DNA from: Fallopia convolvulus
Lineage: Eukaryota > Streptophyta > Magnoliopsida > Caryophyllales > Polygonaceae
NCBI GenBank assembly: GCA_964016875.1
Contig: OZ024735.1
Span: forward strand, 8,851,338-8,915,337
Direction: 5' to 3'
Length of the DNA: 64,000 nucleotides
Below are positions 25,101-34,552 of the stretch, in pieces (within the stretch, counting starts at the first letter, position 1; each line of letters begins with the position of its first letter). The position numbers and the translations under genes were made by a program. Under the pieces are notes generated by a model. It was given only the letters and a program-made list of their open reading frames with translations, made no database searches and had not been told where the DNA came from.

Positions 25101-26564
25101 TTTCGGGAAGTGTCTTGGTTTGAAGCTGAATGGTACGGAGATTTTCGTACCTGAACTTTTGCGAGTTTTTTCTGTTTTTTTGTCTTGGATGTGCTAGTTG
25201 TGGCCTAAGAAAAACATTTTGTAAAGACACATTCGACCGTTGAACCGTTTAGGGCATTTTCGGAATGGGTGTAGGATTGAGGTCAAATGGTAAGAAGATT
25301 TTCGTACCTGAACTTGTGCGAGTTTTTTACGTTTTTTTGTCTTGGATGTGCTAGTTGGGGCCTAAGAAAAACATTTCGTAAAGACACATTCGACCGTTGA
25401 ACCGTTTATGGCATTTTCGGAATGGGTGTAGGTTTGAGGTCAAATGGTATGAAGATTTTCGCACCAGCATTTTGCGAGTTTTTTCCGTTTTTTTGTCTTG
25501 GATGTGCTAGTTGGGGCCTAAGAAAAACATTTTCTAAAGAGACATTCGACCGTTGAACCGTTTAGGGCATTTTCGGAATGGGTGTAGGTTTGAGGTCAAA
25601 TGGTACGAAGATTTTCGCACCAGAACTTTTGCGAGTTTTTTTCCGTTTTTTGGCTTGGATAGACTAGCATGGGCCTATGAAAAATCTTTTGTAATGACAC
25701 ATTCAACCGAACAACCGTTTAGGGCATTTTCGGAAAGGGTCTTGGTTTGAGGATGAATGGTACGAAGATTTTCGTACAAGAACTCTTGCGTGTTTTTTTC
25801 CGTTTTTTAGGCTTGGATAGACTAGCATGGGCCTAAGAAAAACCTTTTGTAAAGACACATTCGACCGTACAACCGTTTAGGGCATTTTCGGGAAGGGTCT
25901 TGGTTTAAGGCTGAATGGTACGAAGATTTTCGTACCTGAACTTTTGCGAGTTTTTTCCGTTTTTTTCTCTTGGATTTGCTTATTGGGGCCTAAGAATTTT
26001 TTTTTGTAAAGACATATTCGACCGTTGAACCATTCAAGGCATTTTCGGAATGGGTGTAGGTTTGAGGTCAAATGGTACGAAGATAATCGTACGAGAACTT
26101 TTGCGAGTTTTTTTCCATTTTCTAGCTTGGATGGACTAGCATGGGCCTAAGAAAAACCTTTTATAAAGACACATTCGACCGTACGACAGTTTAGGGCATT
26201 TTCGAGAAGGGTCTTGGTTTGAGGCTGAATGGTACGAAGATTTTCGTACCAGAACTTTTGCGAGTTTTTTCCCTTTTTTTATCTTGGATGTGCTAGTTGG
26301 TGCCTATGAAAAACATTTTGTAAAGACACGTTCGACCGTACCACCGTTTAGAGCATTTTCGGGAAGGGTCTTGGTTTGAGGCTGAATGGTAAGCAGATTT
26401 TCGTACCTGAACTTTTGCGAGTTTTTTCCGTTTTTTTTTCTTGGATTTGCTAGTTGGGGCCTAAGAAAAACATTTTGTAAAGACACATTCGACCGTTGAA
26501 CCGTTTAGGGCATTTTCGGAATGGGTGTAGGATTGAGGTCAAATGGTAAGAAGATTTTCGTACC
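22151..26564 (-). repeat. Satellite array, irregular monomer order, right edge of left array
   Basis: Same ~157-bp monomers and orientation as to the left, without a clean higher-order period. It contains more unusual changes (interrupted dyads near 23670 and 24140, a rearranged stretch near 24564). It ends at 26564, where a family-A LTR fragment begins; the three bases AGA at the junction could belong to either side. Confidence 0.9.
24564..24640 (-). other. Rearrangement scar in the satellite
   Basis: The monomer is broken twice. GTACGACAG runs directly into AATGGTACGAAG, omitting the TTTAGGGCATTTTCGG..GAGGCTG part. Shortly after, GCGAGAACTTTTGCGAG repeats a short block, and CCGTTTT is joined to CGGGAAGGGTC. 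These are two deletion or duplication joints within ~80 bp of an otherwise regular array. Confidence 0.8.
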
Positions 26565-26629
26565 AGATCGGGACTTGTGTGGGTCATATACGAGGTTTCA
26601 ACGGAGGATTCCGGGGCAATCACGTATCA
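26565..26629 (+). mobile_element. 3'-end fragment of a family-A LTR, plus orientation
   Basis: These 65 bp are the reverse complement of 26871-26935, the outermost part of LTR1, and end in CACGTATCA like every family-A LTR. The fragment abuts satellite on its left. It is followed by a primer-binding site and leader, so it represents LTR end plus internal start of a plus-strand copy. Confidence 0.9.
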
Positions 26630-26631
26630 AG

Positions 26632-26645
26632 TGGTATCAGAATCC
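26632..26645 (+). other. Primer-binding site (tRNA-iMet type) of the inverted family-A fragment
   Basis: TGGTATCAGAATCC lies two bases after the LTR end. The first ten bases match the usual plant initiator-methionine primer-binding site. Confidence 0.8.
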
Positions 26646-26870
26646 AGCGTCTCGCCAAGTAATTGTTTCTTTCCTTAATTTGCTTTCTAATTAATTTGAT
26701 TCAGTTTTTGATCCCAAAAATCCCCCCTTTACCTAAAGTTTGAATTTTTGAGACCAAAGATTGAATTTTTCACCACAACCACCATAATTCCGCCACACAA
26801 CCACCACGAACCACCACCACCACCCCAAACTGGTGTCGCTCTAGGGCACCGCACCACCCCCCAGCCCTCT
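26646..26870 (+). mobile_element. Leader fragment of family A, inverted
   Basis: Reverse complement of the leader just inside LTR2 (about 34313-34530), including the CCACCA-rich stretch. At the CCACCCCCCAGCC site it matches the leader of internal 2 (near 41980) rather than that of internal 1. It stops abruptly at 26870, where LTR1 starts in the opposite direction. Confidence 0.85.
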
Positions 26871-28017
26871 TGATACGTGATTGCCCCGGAATCCTCCGTT
26901 GAAACCTCGTATATGACCCACACAAGTCCCGATCTTGCCTAGTAATCCTTGATTCAACCTGAATTTGCAATCAATATGAGAAATCGAGCACAACAAGTAA
27001 CCAAACTGATCTGAAATTGAATGAATGGAGATCGAACAGAATTATAGTAAATCAACTTGATAGTTCACTCGGATTGGCTCTAACGCTAAATCCGAATGAT
27101 AAACTAGTTTGATCTTTAACAATCAAGACTAGAACAATCTTATTGGCGAAATATAACTCAGATTCGAACAAGAGAGAGAGAAATTTCGGCTGCTATGATG
27201 ATGATGATCTCGAGATTGTAATCACACAAACACACTTGTTTTTGAGCCCAAGGACTAGATAAACCTTTCTTAGGGTTTATCTAATCTCAAGCTGATTTTT
27301 ATTAATGAAACTGAAAAGTATTTATAGAGAATACAAAAGCTAATACTTGGGGAGCAAGGGAGGAAAGCTGGCCGACCCTAGAAGGGGAGAGGGAGTCTCC
27401 TTTGCTTGCTTCCCAAGATATAATAATATCTAATTAAATCTCACTAGATTTCCTTAAATAAATAAATCATAGCTGAATTATTTATTTAAGGAAATAATCC
27501 TAACAAACTAAAAATATCTCTAACAACCAGGAGAGAGAAAATATCTCTAACAACCAGGAGAGAGAAAATCAACCAACTAACATAAGCCTATTGGCTGATT
27601 TCTCTACATTATTAAAATAAATAGAAATTGTTCATAATAAAATAAATAAGATATTTTCTTCAATTTAGAATGATCAAGTCAAAGGGTTGACTTTGACCCA
27701 TATACCAATTCATCTCACCCGGTCACTTACTAAATTCAGCCCTAAAGTGAGACAAATTAATACATGTTTCTAAATAAAGAAATAGTGAATTTCGGCCCCC
27801 ATATAATCAATCCATGGAATCCGGGCTCAATTGATGTCGAATGCACGAGACCCACTTCGCCTTGCTAGGCTCTTCAATAACCGTTGCCAATCGAACCAAG
27901 ATCGCTGTTGTGCCTTGAGCAATCTTCTTAGCTCGACTTCTTGTGATTGGTCCGTCACAAGGCACTCGAATCAACTCATCGACGTCGGTTTGAGACATGG
28001 CAGGCTTCACTGCATCA
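26871..28017 (-). mobile_element. LTR1: 3' LTR of family-A element 1
   Basis: 1147 bp, reading TGATGCAGTG at 28017 and ending CACGTATCA at 26871. The start was fixed by comparison with the solo LTR at 50791, which has a clean target duplication. Its first 211 bp on the minus strand encode the last 69 residues plus stop of the polyprotein. A TATTTATAG TATA-like box lies at 27319-27327. A 27-bp direct duplication (27514-27540, 27541-27567) is also present in LTR2 and LTR3. By eye LTR1 and LTR2 differ at only a handful of bases, which implies a young element. Confidence 0.93.
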
Positions 28018-31000
28018 TTCTCCTCCACTTGAGCTCGAATCGTCTCTGATTCGACGTTGGAATCAAAATCTGGCACATAAAGAGATAGATCAGCCACATT
28101 AAAAGTTGGATGGACACCATACTCACCAGGCATGTCAACATGATATGCATTAGGGCCGATTCTCCTGATGATACGAAATGGTCCATCTCCTCTCTGATCT
28201 AACTTGTTCTTCCTTTGGTTTGGGAACCTTTCCTTCCTTAGATGCACCCAAACAAGATCTCCTTCTTCAAAGATAACCTGTTTCCGACCCTTATCAGCAT
28301 GGGCCTTGTACTTCATGGATTTCCTCTCCAAGTGCATCTTCGTCTTCTCATGTAGCTTCTTCACAAACTCAGCCCTCTTGTTAGCTTCAATACTCTCTTT
28401 TCCCTTGTATGGCTGAGGCGTCATATCCACTGGCGTCCTCGGATTCAGCCCATAAACAACCTCAAAAGGGGTCATCTTTGTGGCTGAATGGATTGACCTG
28501 TTATAACCAAACTCCACAAAAGGCAACACATCTTCCCAACGTTTGAGGTTAGCTTTAAGCATAGTTCTAAGTAAAACCCCTAACGTTCGATTAGTAACTT
28601 CCGTTTGCCCATCAGTTTGTGGGTGACATGAGGTAGAAAACAGCAATTTAGTTCCCAATTTAGACCATAGACTCTTCCAAAAATAACTCAAAAATTTAGC
28701 ATCACGATCTGACACAATAGAACAAGGAATGCCATGCAATCTAACAATTTCCCTAAAGAACAAATCAGCAATATGCACAGCATCATCAGTCGTGTGACAT
28801 GGAATAAAGTGAGCCATTTTGGAAAATCTATCTACCACTACAAAGATAGAATCTCTACCCTTCCTAGTTCTAGGCAAACCTACAATGAAATCCATAGAAA
28901 TGTCTTCCCAAGGTGAACTAGGAATGGGTAAAGGCTGGTACAAACCATGGGGGTGAAGTCTAGACTTAGCTTTCGCACAAACAACACAACTCTTGACAAA
29001 TCTCAGCACATAATTACTCATTTTAGGCCAATAGTAGTGTTCTTTTAAACCTTCTAAAGTCTTTTCTAAACCCCTATGTCCTCTTGATTCATGAACCTCT
29101 TTAGTTAGAAGCCTACGTATACTAGATGAAGGAATGCACAATTTTCCAGCTTTAAACAAGTATCCATCATCAATAAAGTAGGTATCTATTTCACCCCTAG
29201 ACATGCAATTCTTATAGATTTCAGCAAAGTGAGGATCACTAGCATATAATTCCCTAATCATTGCAAATCCAAGGATCTTAACATCACATAGGTTCAAGAG
29301 TACATACCTCCGAGAAAGGGCGTCAGCTACCACATTCTCCTTGCCTTTCTTATGTTTCACGACATAAGGAAAGGTCTCCATGAATTCAACCCATCTTGCA
29401 TGTCGCCTGCTGAGTCTGGATTGGCCTTTCAAGTACTTCAAGGCCTCATGATCAGAATGGATTACAAACTCTTTAGGCCACAAATAATGAGACCAAGTTT
29501 TCAGGACCCTAATTAAAGCATACAACTCTTTATCATAAGTAGGGTAATTCAACTCAGCCCCACTAAGCTTTTCACTAAAATAAGCAATGGGTTTCTTGTC
29601 TTGTAAGAGCACGCCTCCTATGCCATGTCCAGACGCGTCCACCTCTATCTCAAATGCCTTGGAGAAGTCAGGGAGTTGAAGCACTGGGGCGTGGCATAAT
29701 CTGTCCTTCAAAGTGTTGAAGGCGTTCTCTTGTTGCTCCCTCCATTTAAAGGCCGTATCCTTCTTTGTAAGCTCGTGGAGGGGGGCTGCAATTGTGCTAA
29801 AATCACGCACAAATCTCCTGTAGAAGCCAGCCAAGCCGAGAAATGATCTGACCATTGTTGGTGTGGTCGGCTGGGGCCATTCTTTGATTGCCTTGATCTT
29901 GTCTTCATCTACCTTCAATCCACCTTTAGACACAACAAAACCAAGAAAAATGGTAGACTCGGAGCAAAAAGAACACTTTTTCAAGTTAACATAAAGCTTT
30001 TCTAACCTTAAAGTGTCCAAAACAGCCCTAAGATGATCTACATGTTCATGCATGGTTTTGCTATAGATTAAGATATCATCAAAGTAGACTACAACAAATC
30101 TGCCTAAGTATCTTCTTAAGACATGGTTCATAAGCCTCATAAAGGTACTAGGTGCATTAGTTAATCCAAAAGGCATTACTAACCATTCATATAAGCCATA
30201 CTTAGTTTTAAAGGCAGTTTTCCATTCATCCCCTTCCCTCATCCTAATTTGATGGTACCCACTTCTTAAATCAATTTTAGAAAAGAAATTAGCACCATGT
30301 AATTCATCAAGCATATCATCTAGTCTAGGGATGGGGTGACGGTACTTAACTGTTATTTGGTTGATCGCTCTACAATCAACACACATTCTCCATGTGCCAT
30401 CCTTCTTTGGCACCAAAATCACCGGAACCGCGCATGGGCTGAGAGATTCACGCACATAGCCTTTGTCCATGAGATCTTGCACTTGTCTTTGAAGCTCAGC
30501 GGTCTCTTCTGGACTTGCTCTATAGGCTGCACGGTTTGGTAATGAAGCGCCGGGCACCAAATCGATTTGATGCTCAATGCCTCTAATTGGTGGAAGGCCT
30601 TCTGGCAACTCTTCAGGCATCACATCTTCAAACTCTTGTAATAGATCCTGTAGACACTTTGGAAGATGTGAAATATCTTGACTAATAATAAGTATCTCTT
30701 TCCTCATAAGAAGTAAGCAAGAAGAGTTAGGGAAAGAAATACTAGACTGAGTCACAAGAGAGCGCTTTTCTACACTGCCTTTCAAGCCGATTTTTGGCTC
30801 TTTCTGTAGGCGTTCTTTTTCCATATTTGTATCTCTCTGAGTCTCTGAATTGCTCCCAAAATTTGAGCCAAAACGCTCGAGTGGATTGGGAGATAGCCCC
30901 GTTTTCGTCCCAGATGCACTGCTGGAAGTGTTGCTCGGCACTTTGGCCGTTTTAGGGACATTCTCTCGGCGTTTTTCGTCCCAAACAGTAGCTCCACCTG

Positions 31001-33173
31001 TTTTTGATGTTGTCCCAAAATTTGAGCCAGAACGCTCGGGTGGAGACTGGGAAACGCCGCTTGGCTTTGTCGACGCGTCGGGCGCCGAACGCCGGGCCGC
31101 TGCTTTGGCCGTTGAATCAGCCTCTTCTTTCTCTTCCTTGGCACGCCTAAGTGCCCTAGCTTGATCTCGACGTACCTGATCCTGTAGAACTTGTTGGGGA
31201 GACAAGGGTAGAAGAGAAACTCTTCTCCCATCATAGTTAAAAGAATAGGTGTTTAACATGCCATCATAAATCACTCTCCTATCAAATAACCATGGTCTTC
31301 CTAACAATATATGAGTGCATTCCATGTTTACTACATCACACATAATGTCATCAACATAAGTACCAATAGCAACACGGACTAAACACTGATGGGTGACAAG
31401 ATTAGGACCTTCTGAATCATTAATTCCATTGAGACCATAACTAGTAGCCCTAGGTTGGGTTTTTAATTGCAAGTGATCAACTACCTTAGCATTAATAATG
31501 TTACAGCAGCTACCACTATCAATTATCATGCATAACACTTGATTCTTTACTGTACACCTAGTATGAAAAATGTTTTCCCTTTGATCTAGCCTAGGTGTTT
31601 CTTGTAAAGTAAGAGTACGCATTGTTACCAAAGTTAGAGGCTGTTCGGTGCATTCTGGTTCAATGGCCTCTACGTCCTCCTCTTCTTGTTCAATACTGTC
31701 CTCCTCCACTTGATTTGGAGTTATATCTTCATCACTCACATATCCTCCATTGGTGGTGAGAAGTACTTGCTTTAGATTTGGACAATCCTTGGCATAGTGA
31801 CCTCGTCCTTGACATTTGTAGCACACTAAATCACGTGCTCTAGGCTGATTTGGAGGTCCATTGGTGGGACGCCTTTGGCCTTGAAAACCTGTTGTTTTAG
31901 GTGAGCTAGAAGCTCCCTTTTGCTGCATAGAAGAGTTAGAAGAATAAGAGTTGGAATTTGAACTAGGATTAGGGCCATACCTTTTTGTAGCATTCCAAGC
32001 TTCCTTCTTCTTCCTTTGTTGCTGCTCATAGAGTAGTTGGGCTGAATGTACTAAGGCATTGAGATCCTTGATTTGTTGAATCTCCAATGTGTCTTGAATG
32101 CTTTGATTCAGTCCAGCCATGAATTGGGTCCTTAGAGACCGTTGGGAATGATGAATTCCCGCTTTAAAACTCAGATCCTCTAGCTCATTGAAGTACTCGG
32201 TTGGAGACTTGGTGCCTTGTTTGCAAGTTACAACTTTCAATCTCATGTGCTCGGTATGCTCTTCAGGCACATATTTCTTCCTCATTACAAACTTCAGCTG
32301 GCCCCAAGTTTCAATTGGTGGTAAGGCCTTTCTAATTCGATCCTCCTTCATTCTAAACCACCAATTTCTAGCGGTCCCAATAAAGTGGATGACAACAACA
32401 GCAACTTTCTCCCATTCTTCATATCCCATGTGATCTAGAATGAAATTTGTAGCTTGTTCCCACTCTAGATACTTCTCCGGGTTAAGTTCTCCATTGAATG
32501 GTTCTATCTTGATCTTTATATCACGTTTCCCAATCTGATTTACAACTTGGTTAACGTTGTTGTTGTTGTTCGGCCGTTGTACTCCATAGGCTGGTGGGAG
32601 ATCTTCTACAACCTCAGCTTGGTTATAGAAATCATCTAGGGGAGGATGCCATGGGCGCCTTTCTTCCCCGGGATAACCATACGTCACATCATCAAAAGAG
32701 TTGTTGTATTGTTGATATTGTTGATGAGTGGCTTGAGGATACCGGTTGTGTGGCTGATTATAGACTTGTTGATGAGTAACCGGTGGAGTCCTTGACCCGA
32801 TGCCTCTTCCTCTACCTCGGCCTGCTGTGGGGGAGTAGTGAACCGGGGAATCATTATCTTTGTTGTAGCTAGCAAGCACATCATGTTCGTCATCCACTAG
32901 TTGTTGCTTGCCTTTGTCGCTACCCGAGGCTTGATTTGGGTCACTTGTAAGATCGACTGCAGGGGTGCTCTTGCGACTAGCTTGAGACGAATCAACCAAT
33001 ATTGCAAGTTGTTCCTCTAAATGCTTTAGTTGTGGAGCCAATGCAGCCGTGGCCAGTTCTACAGCTCGAGCCTGGCCATCGCGCACACCTTCACTAATGG
33101 ACAACCTAATGAAGTCGATTGCTTCCTTAGTGAGACTCAATTCAGTTGGGTTAGGTTCTGATGGAATCACCAT
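27807..33173 (-). CDS. Gag-Pol polyprotein, family-A element 1 (apparently intact)
   Basis: One uninterrupted frame of 1788 codons from the ATG at 33173. The open frame extends 36 codons upstream to 33281, but that part looks like intron ending in TTTCAG, so the ATG just after it is preferred. Approximate residues: Gag capsid region 220-400; CCHC zinc knuckle (CYKCQGRGHYAKDC) 448-465; aspartic protease with IIDSGS near 546; reverse transcriptase about 865-1090 with YFDDIL near 1029; RNase H with EVDAS near 1175; integrase HHCC finger 1362-1400 and D-D-E core from MDF (~1426) through SDRD (~1485) to the E of GQTEV (~1522); GPF-type C-terminal region ~1660-1695. The frame crosses the polypurine tract and ends inside LTR1, with DGPITRSRAKK in the LTR-coded tail. 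The product would make the capsid and carry out reverse transcription and integration. No nonsense or frameshift is seen. Confidence 0.93.
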   Translation of the reverse strand: MVIPSEPNPTELSLTKEAIDFIRLSISEGVRDGQARAVELATAALAPQLKHLEEQLAILVDSSQASRKSTPAVDLTSDPNQASGSDKGKQQLVDDEHDVLASYNKDNDSPVHYSPTAGRGRGRGIGSRTPPVTHQQVYNQPHNRYPQATHQQYQQYNNSFDDVTYGYPGEERRPWHPPLDDFYNQAEVVEDLPPAYGVQRPNNNNNVNQVVNQIGKRDIKIKIEPFNGELNPEKYLEWEQATNFILDHMGYEEWEKVAVVVIHFIGTARNWWFRMKEDRIRKALPPIETWGQLKFVMRKKYVPEEHTEHMRLKVVTCKQGTKSPTEYFNELEDLSFKAGIHHSQRSLRTQFMAGLNQSIQDTLEIQQIKDLNALVHSAQLLYEQQQRKKKEAWNATKRYGPNPSSNSNSYSSNSSMQQKGASSSPKTTGFQGQRRPTNGPPNQPRARDLVCYKCQGRGHYAKDCPNLKQVLLTTNGGYVSDEDITPNQVEEDSIEQEEEDVEAIEPECTEQPLTLVTMRTLTLQETPRLDQRENIFHTRCTVKNQVLCMIIDSGSCCNIINAKVVDHLQLKTQPRATSYGLNGINDSEGPNLVTHQCLVRVAIGTYVDDIMCDVVNMECTHILLGRPWLFDRRVIYDGMLNTYSFNYDGRRVSLLPLSPQQVLQDQVRRDQARALRRAKEEKEEADSTAKAAARRSAPDASTKPSGVSQSPPERSGSNFGTTSKTGGATVWDEKRRENVPKTAKVPSNTSSSASGTKTGLSPNPLERFGSNFGSNSETQRDTNMEKERLQKEPKIGLKGSVEKRSLVTQSSISFPNSSCLLLMRKEILIISQDISHLPKCLQDLLQEFEDVMPEELPEGLPPIRGIEHQIDLVPGASLPNRAAYRASPEETAELQRQVQDLMDKGYVRESLSPCAVPVILVPKKDGTWRMCVDCRAINQITVKYRHPIPRLDDMLDELHGANFFSKIDLRSGYHQIRMREGDEWKTAFKTKYGLYEWLVMPFGLTNAPSTFMRLMNHVLRRYLGRFVVVYFDDILIYSKTMHEHVDHLRAVLDTLRLEKLYVNLKKCSFCSESTIFLGFVVSKGGLKVDEDKIKAIKEWPQPTTPTMVRSFLGLAGFYRRFVRDFSTIAAPLHELTKKDTAFKWREQQENAFNTLKDRLCHAPVLQLPDFSKAFEIEVDASGHGIGGVLLQDKKPIAYFSEKLSGAELNYPTYDKELYALIRVLKTWSHYLWPKEFVIHSDHEALKYLKGQSRLSRRHARWVEFMETFPYVVKHKKGKENVVADALSRRYVLLNLCDVKILGFAMIRELYASDPHFAEIYKNCMSRGEIDTYFIDDGYLFKAGKLCIPSSSIRRLLTKEVHESRGHRGLEKTLEGLKEHYYWPKMSNYVLRFVKSCVVCAKAKSRLHPHGLYQPLPIPSSPWEDISMDFIVGLPRTRKGRDSIFVVVDRFSKMAHFIPCHTTDDAVHIADLFFREIVRLHGIPCSIVSDRDAKFLSYFWKSLWSKLGTKLLFSTSCHPQTDGQTEVTNRTLGVLLRTMLKANLKRWEDVLPFVEFGYNRSIHSATKMTPFEVVYGLNPRTPVDMTPQPYKGKESIEANKRAEFVKKLHEKTKMHLERKSMKYKAHADKGRKQVIFEEGDLVWVHLRKERFPNQRKNKLDQRGDGPFRIIRRIGPNAYHVDMPGEYGVHPTFNVADLSLYVPDFDSNVESETIRAQVEENDAVKPAMSQTDVDELIRVPCDGPITRSRAKKIAQGTTAILVRLATVIEEPSKAKWVSCIRHQLSPDSMD
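28018..28026 (-). other. Polypurine tract of element 1
   Basis: GGAGGAGAA on the minus strand directly abuts the LTR start TGATGC. It is also coding (V-E-E-N), so second-strand priming and the polyprotein share this sequence. Confidence 0.8.
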
Positions 33174-34536
33174 TGTTCCTGAAACAAGCAAGAAGGTAGA
33201 GAGAGTAGTGTGTTCTAAAGTAAACCACAACAAGCAATACCACACCTTGATCAAGCCAAAACTTGCCTCAAAGCAATCCAATCAACTTAATTCAGTTTTT
33301 GGGCTGTTTTGAGGGAGTAAAATGGTAGATATAGTGTAGGTATGGAATACTAATGATATTTAAAGGAAATATGCAGCTTAAGCAAATGGCAAATATGCAA
33401 TAAGACAAGCAATGCAAATAATCCCTCTATGAGCTAAAACACATGCAATCTCTCAATTGACTCTATGCAAGTTAATAAAGCCAAAATTCAGCATGCAAGG
33501 ACAGAAAATATGGTAGGCTTAGTGACTTTTATTTCGTCACTCTTTTTCTTCAAAGTGATTTCTACTTAGCTATCTTTTTAAGCAAGCAGTCACTAGGGGT
33601 GAAAGTGGCTTAAAACTAGCTGGGGTAGATCACTTTTTCTTTTCTTTTTTTTTTTTTTTTTTTTTTTGAGTTTTATGCACAAACTACTCTTGTGCTATAA
33701 TGAAGAAACAAGCAAAGCAATGCAACAATGCTAAGGACGAAATTTAAGAAGGGTATACACAAACTGAATTTTTTTTTTTTTTAAACTAAGTGATTTTTGC
33801 TACCAATGAAACCAACTAGAAGCCAAATTAACAAAAGAAGAAGGGGTAGGTCGAATTTGATGGGATGCAAAGACAGAAATCAGCAAGTATTAATCAAGCA
33901 ATATGAATCTCAATCAATCATGCAACATGAATGAAAACTCATAAAACTGTAGGAAAAACAATTGCTAATCTAAATTGCAATACAACTCAACCAATTCAGC
34001 CAATAAACATGCACAAATCCCATAAAAATCTCCTAGATGGGTTATTACTTGGAGGGCAAGCAACAACAAGGAAATTAGGGTTTGGTGATCTCGGCTGAGG
34101 GCTAGGGTTAGGGTTTGCGGATTTGGATCTAGGGTTTGAGGGATTGGTAGGGTTCGAACTAGGTTTAGGGTTTCAGATTAGGGTTTGGCCGCCAATTAGG
34201 GTTAGGGTTAGGGTTAGGCTGCCAATTTAGGGTTAGGGTTACGAGAAGGGTGGAGTGCGATCTAGGGTTTAGGGTCTCCGATTTGGCTAGGGTTTGTGGG
34301 GGTGGGTTCGGACAGGGCTGGGTGGTGGTGCGGTGCCCTAGAGCGACACCAGTTTGGGGTGGTGGTGGTGGTTCGTGGTGGTTGTGTGGCGGAATTATGG
34401 TGGTGGTGGTGAAAAATTCAATCTTTGGTCTCAAAAATTCAAACTTTAGGTAAAGGGGGGATTTTTGGGATCAAAAACTGAATCAAATTAATTAGAAAGC
34501 AAATTAAGGAAAGAAACAATTACTTGGCGAGACGTT
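33174..34536 (-). other. Leader of element 1 with a probable intron (33179-34523)
   Basis: About 1.36 kb with no coding content. On the minus strand a donor-like CCAA/GTAATT lies ~14 bases after the primer-binding site, and a pyrimidine-rich acceptor CTTGCTTGTTTCAG/G ends five bases before the gag ATG, predicting a ~1345-bp intron. The interval includes CCCTAA/CCCTAAA-like repeats (34080-34270 as TAGGG runs on plus), a CCACCA-rich stretch (34340-34410) and long A-tracts on the minus strand (33641-33667, 33769-33782). Splicing is inferred from sequence only. Confidence 0.65.
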
Positions 34537-34550
34537 GGATTATGATACCA
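34537..34550 (-). other. Primer-binding site of element 1
   Basis: TGGTATCATAATCC on the minus strand, two bases inside LTR2. It matches the tRNA-iMet type for eight bases, then diverges; the inverted fragment at 26632 is closer (TGGTATCAGA). Confidence 0.75.
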
Positions 34551-34552
34551 CT

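Noticed and set aside
53..26486. Many 60-79 codon open frames in the satellite, mostly antisense
   Set aside because: They repeat with the monomer, consist of the same translated block, and 157 bp is not a multiple of three, so frames shift each monomer. No coding signal.
1..26564. CRISPR-like array
   Set aside because: Direct repeats are contiguous with no unique spacers, and the rest of the window is plant nuclear DNA.
27831..33312. Plus-strand frames of 60-104 codons over the family-A polyprotein (for example 30850-31164)
   Set aside because: Shadows of the minus-strand gag-pol frame; the equivalents in element 2 follow the same pattern.
34080..34270. Interstitial telomere
   Set aside because: Units are irregular (mixture of TTAGGG, TTTAGGG and others) and lie in the retroelement leader in both copies.
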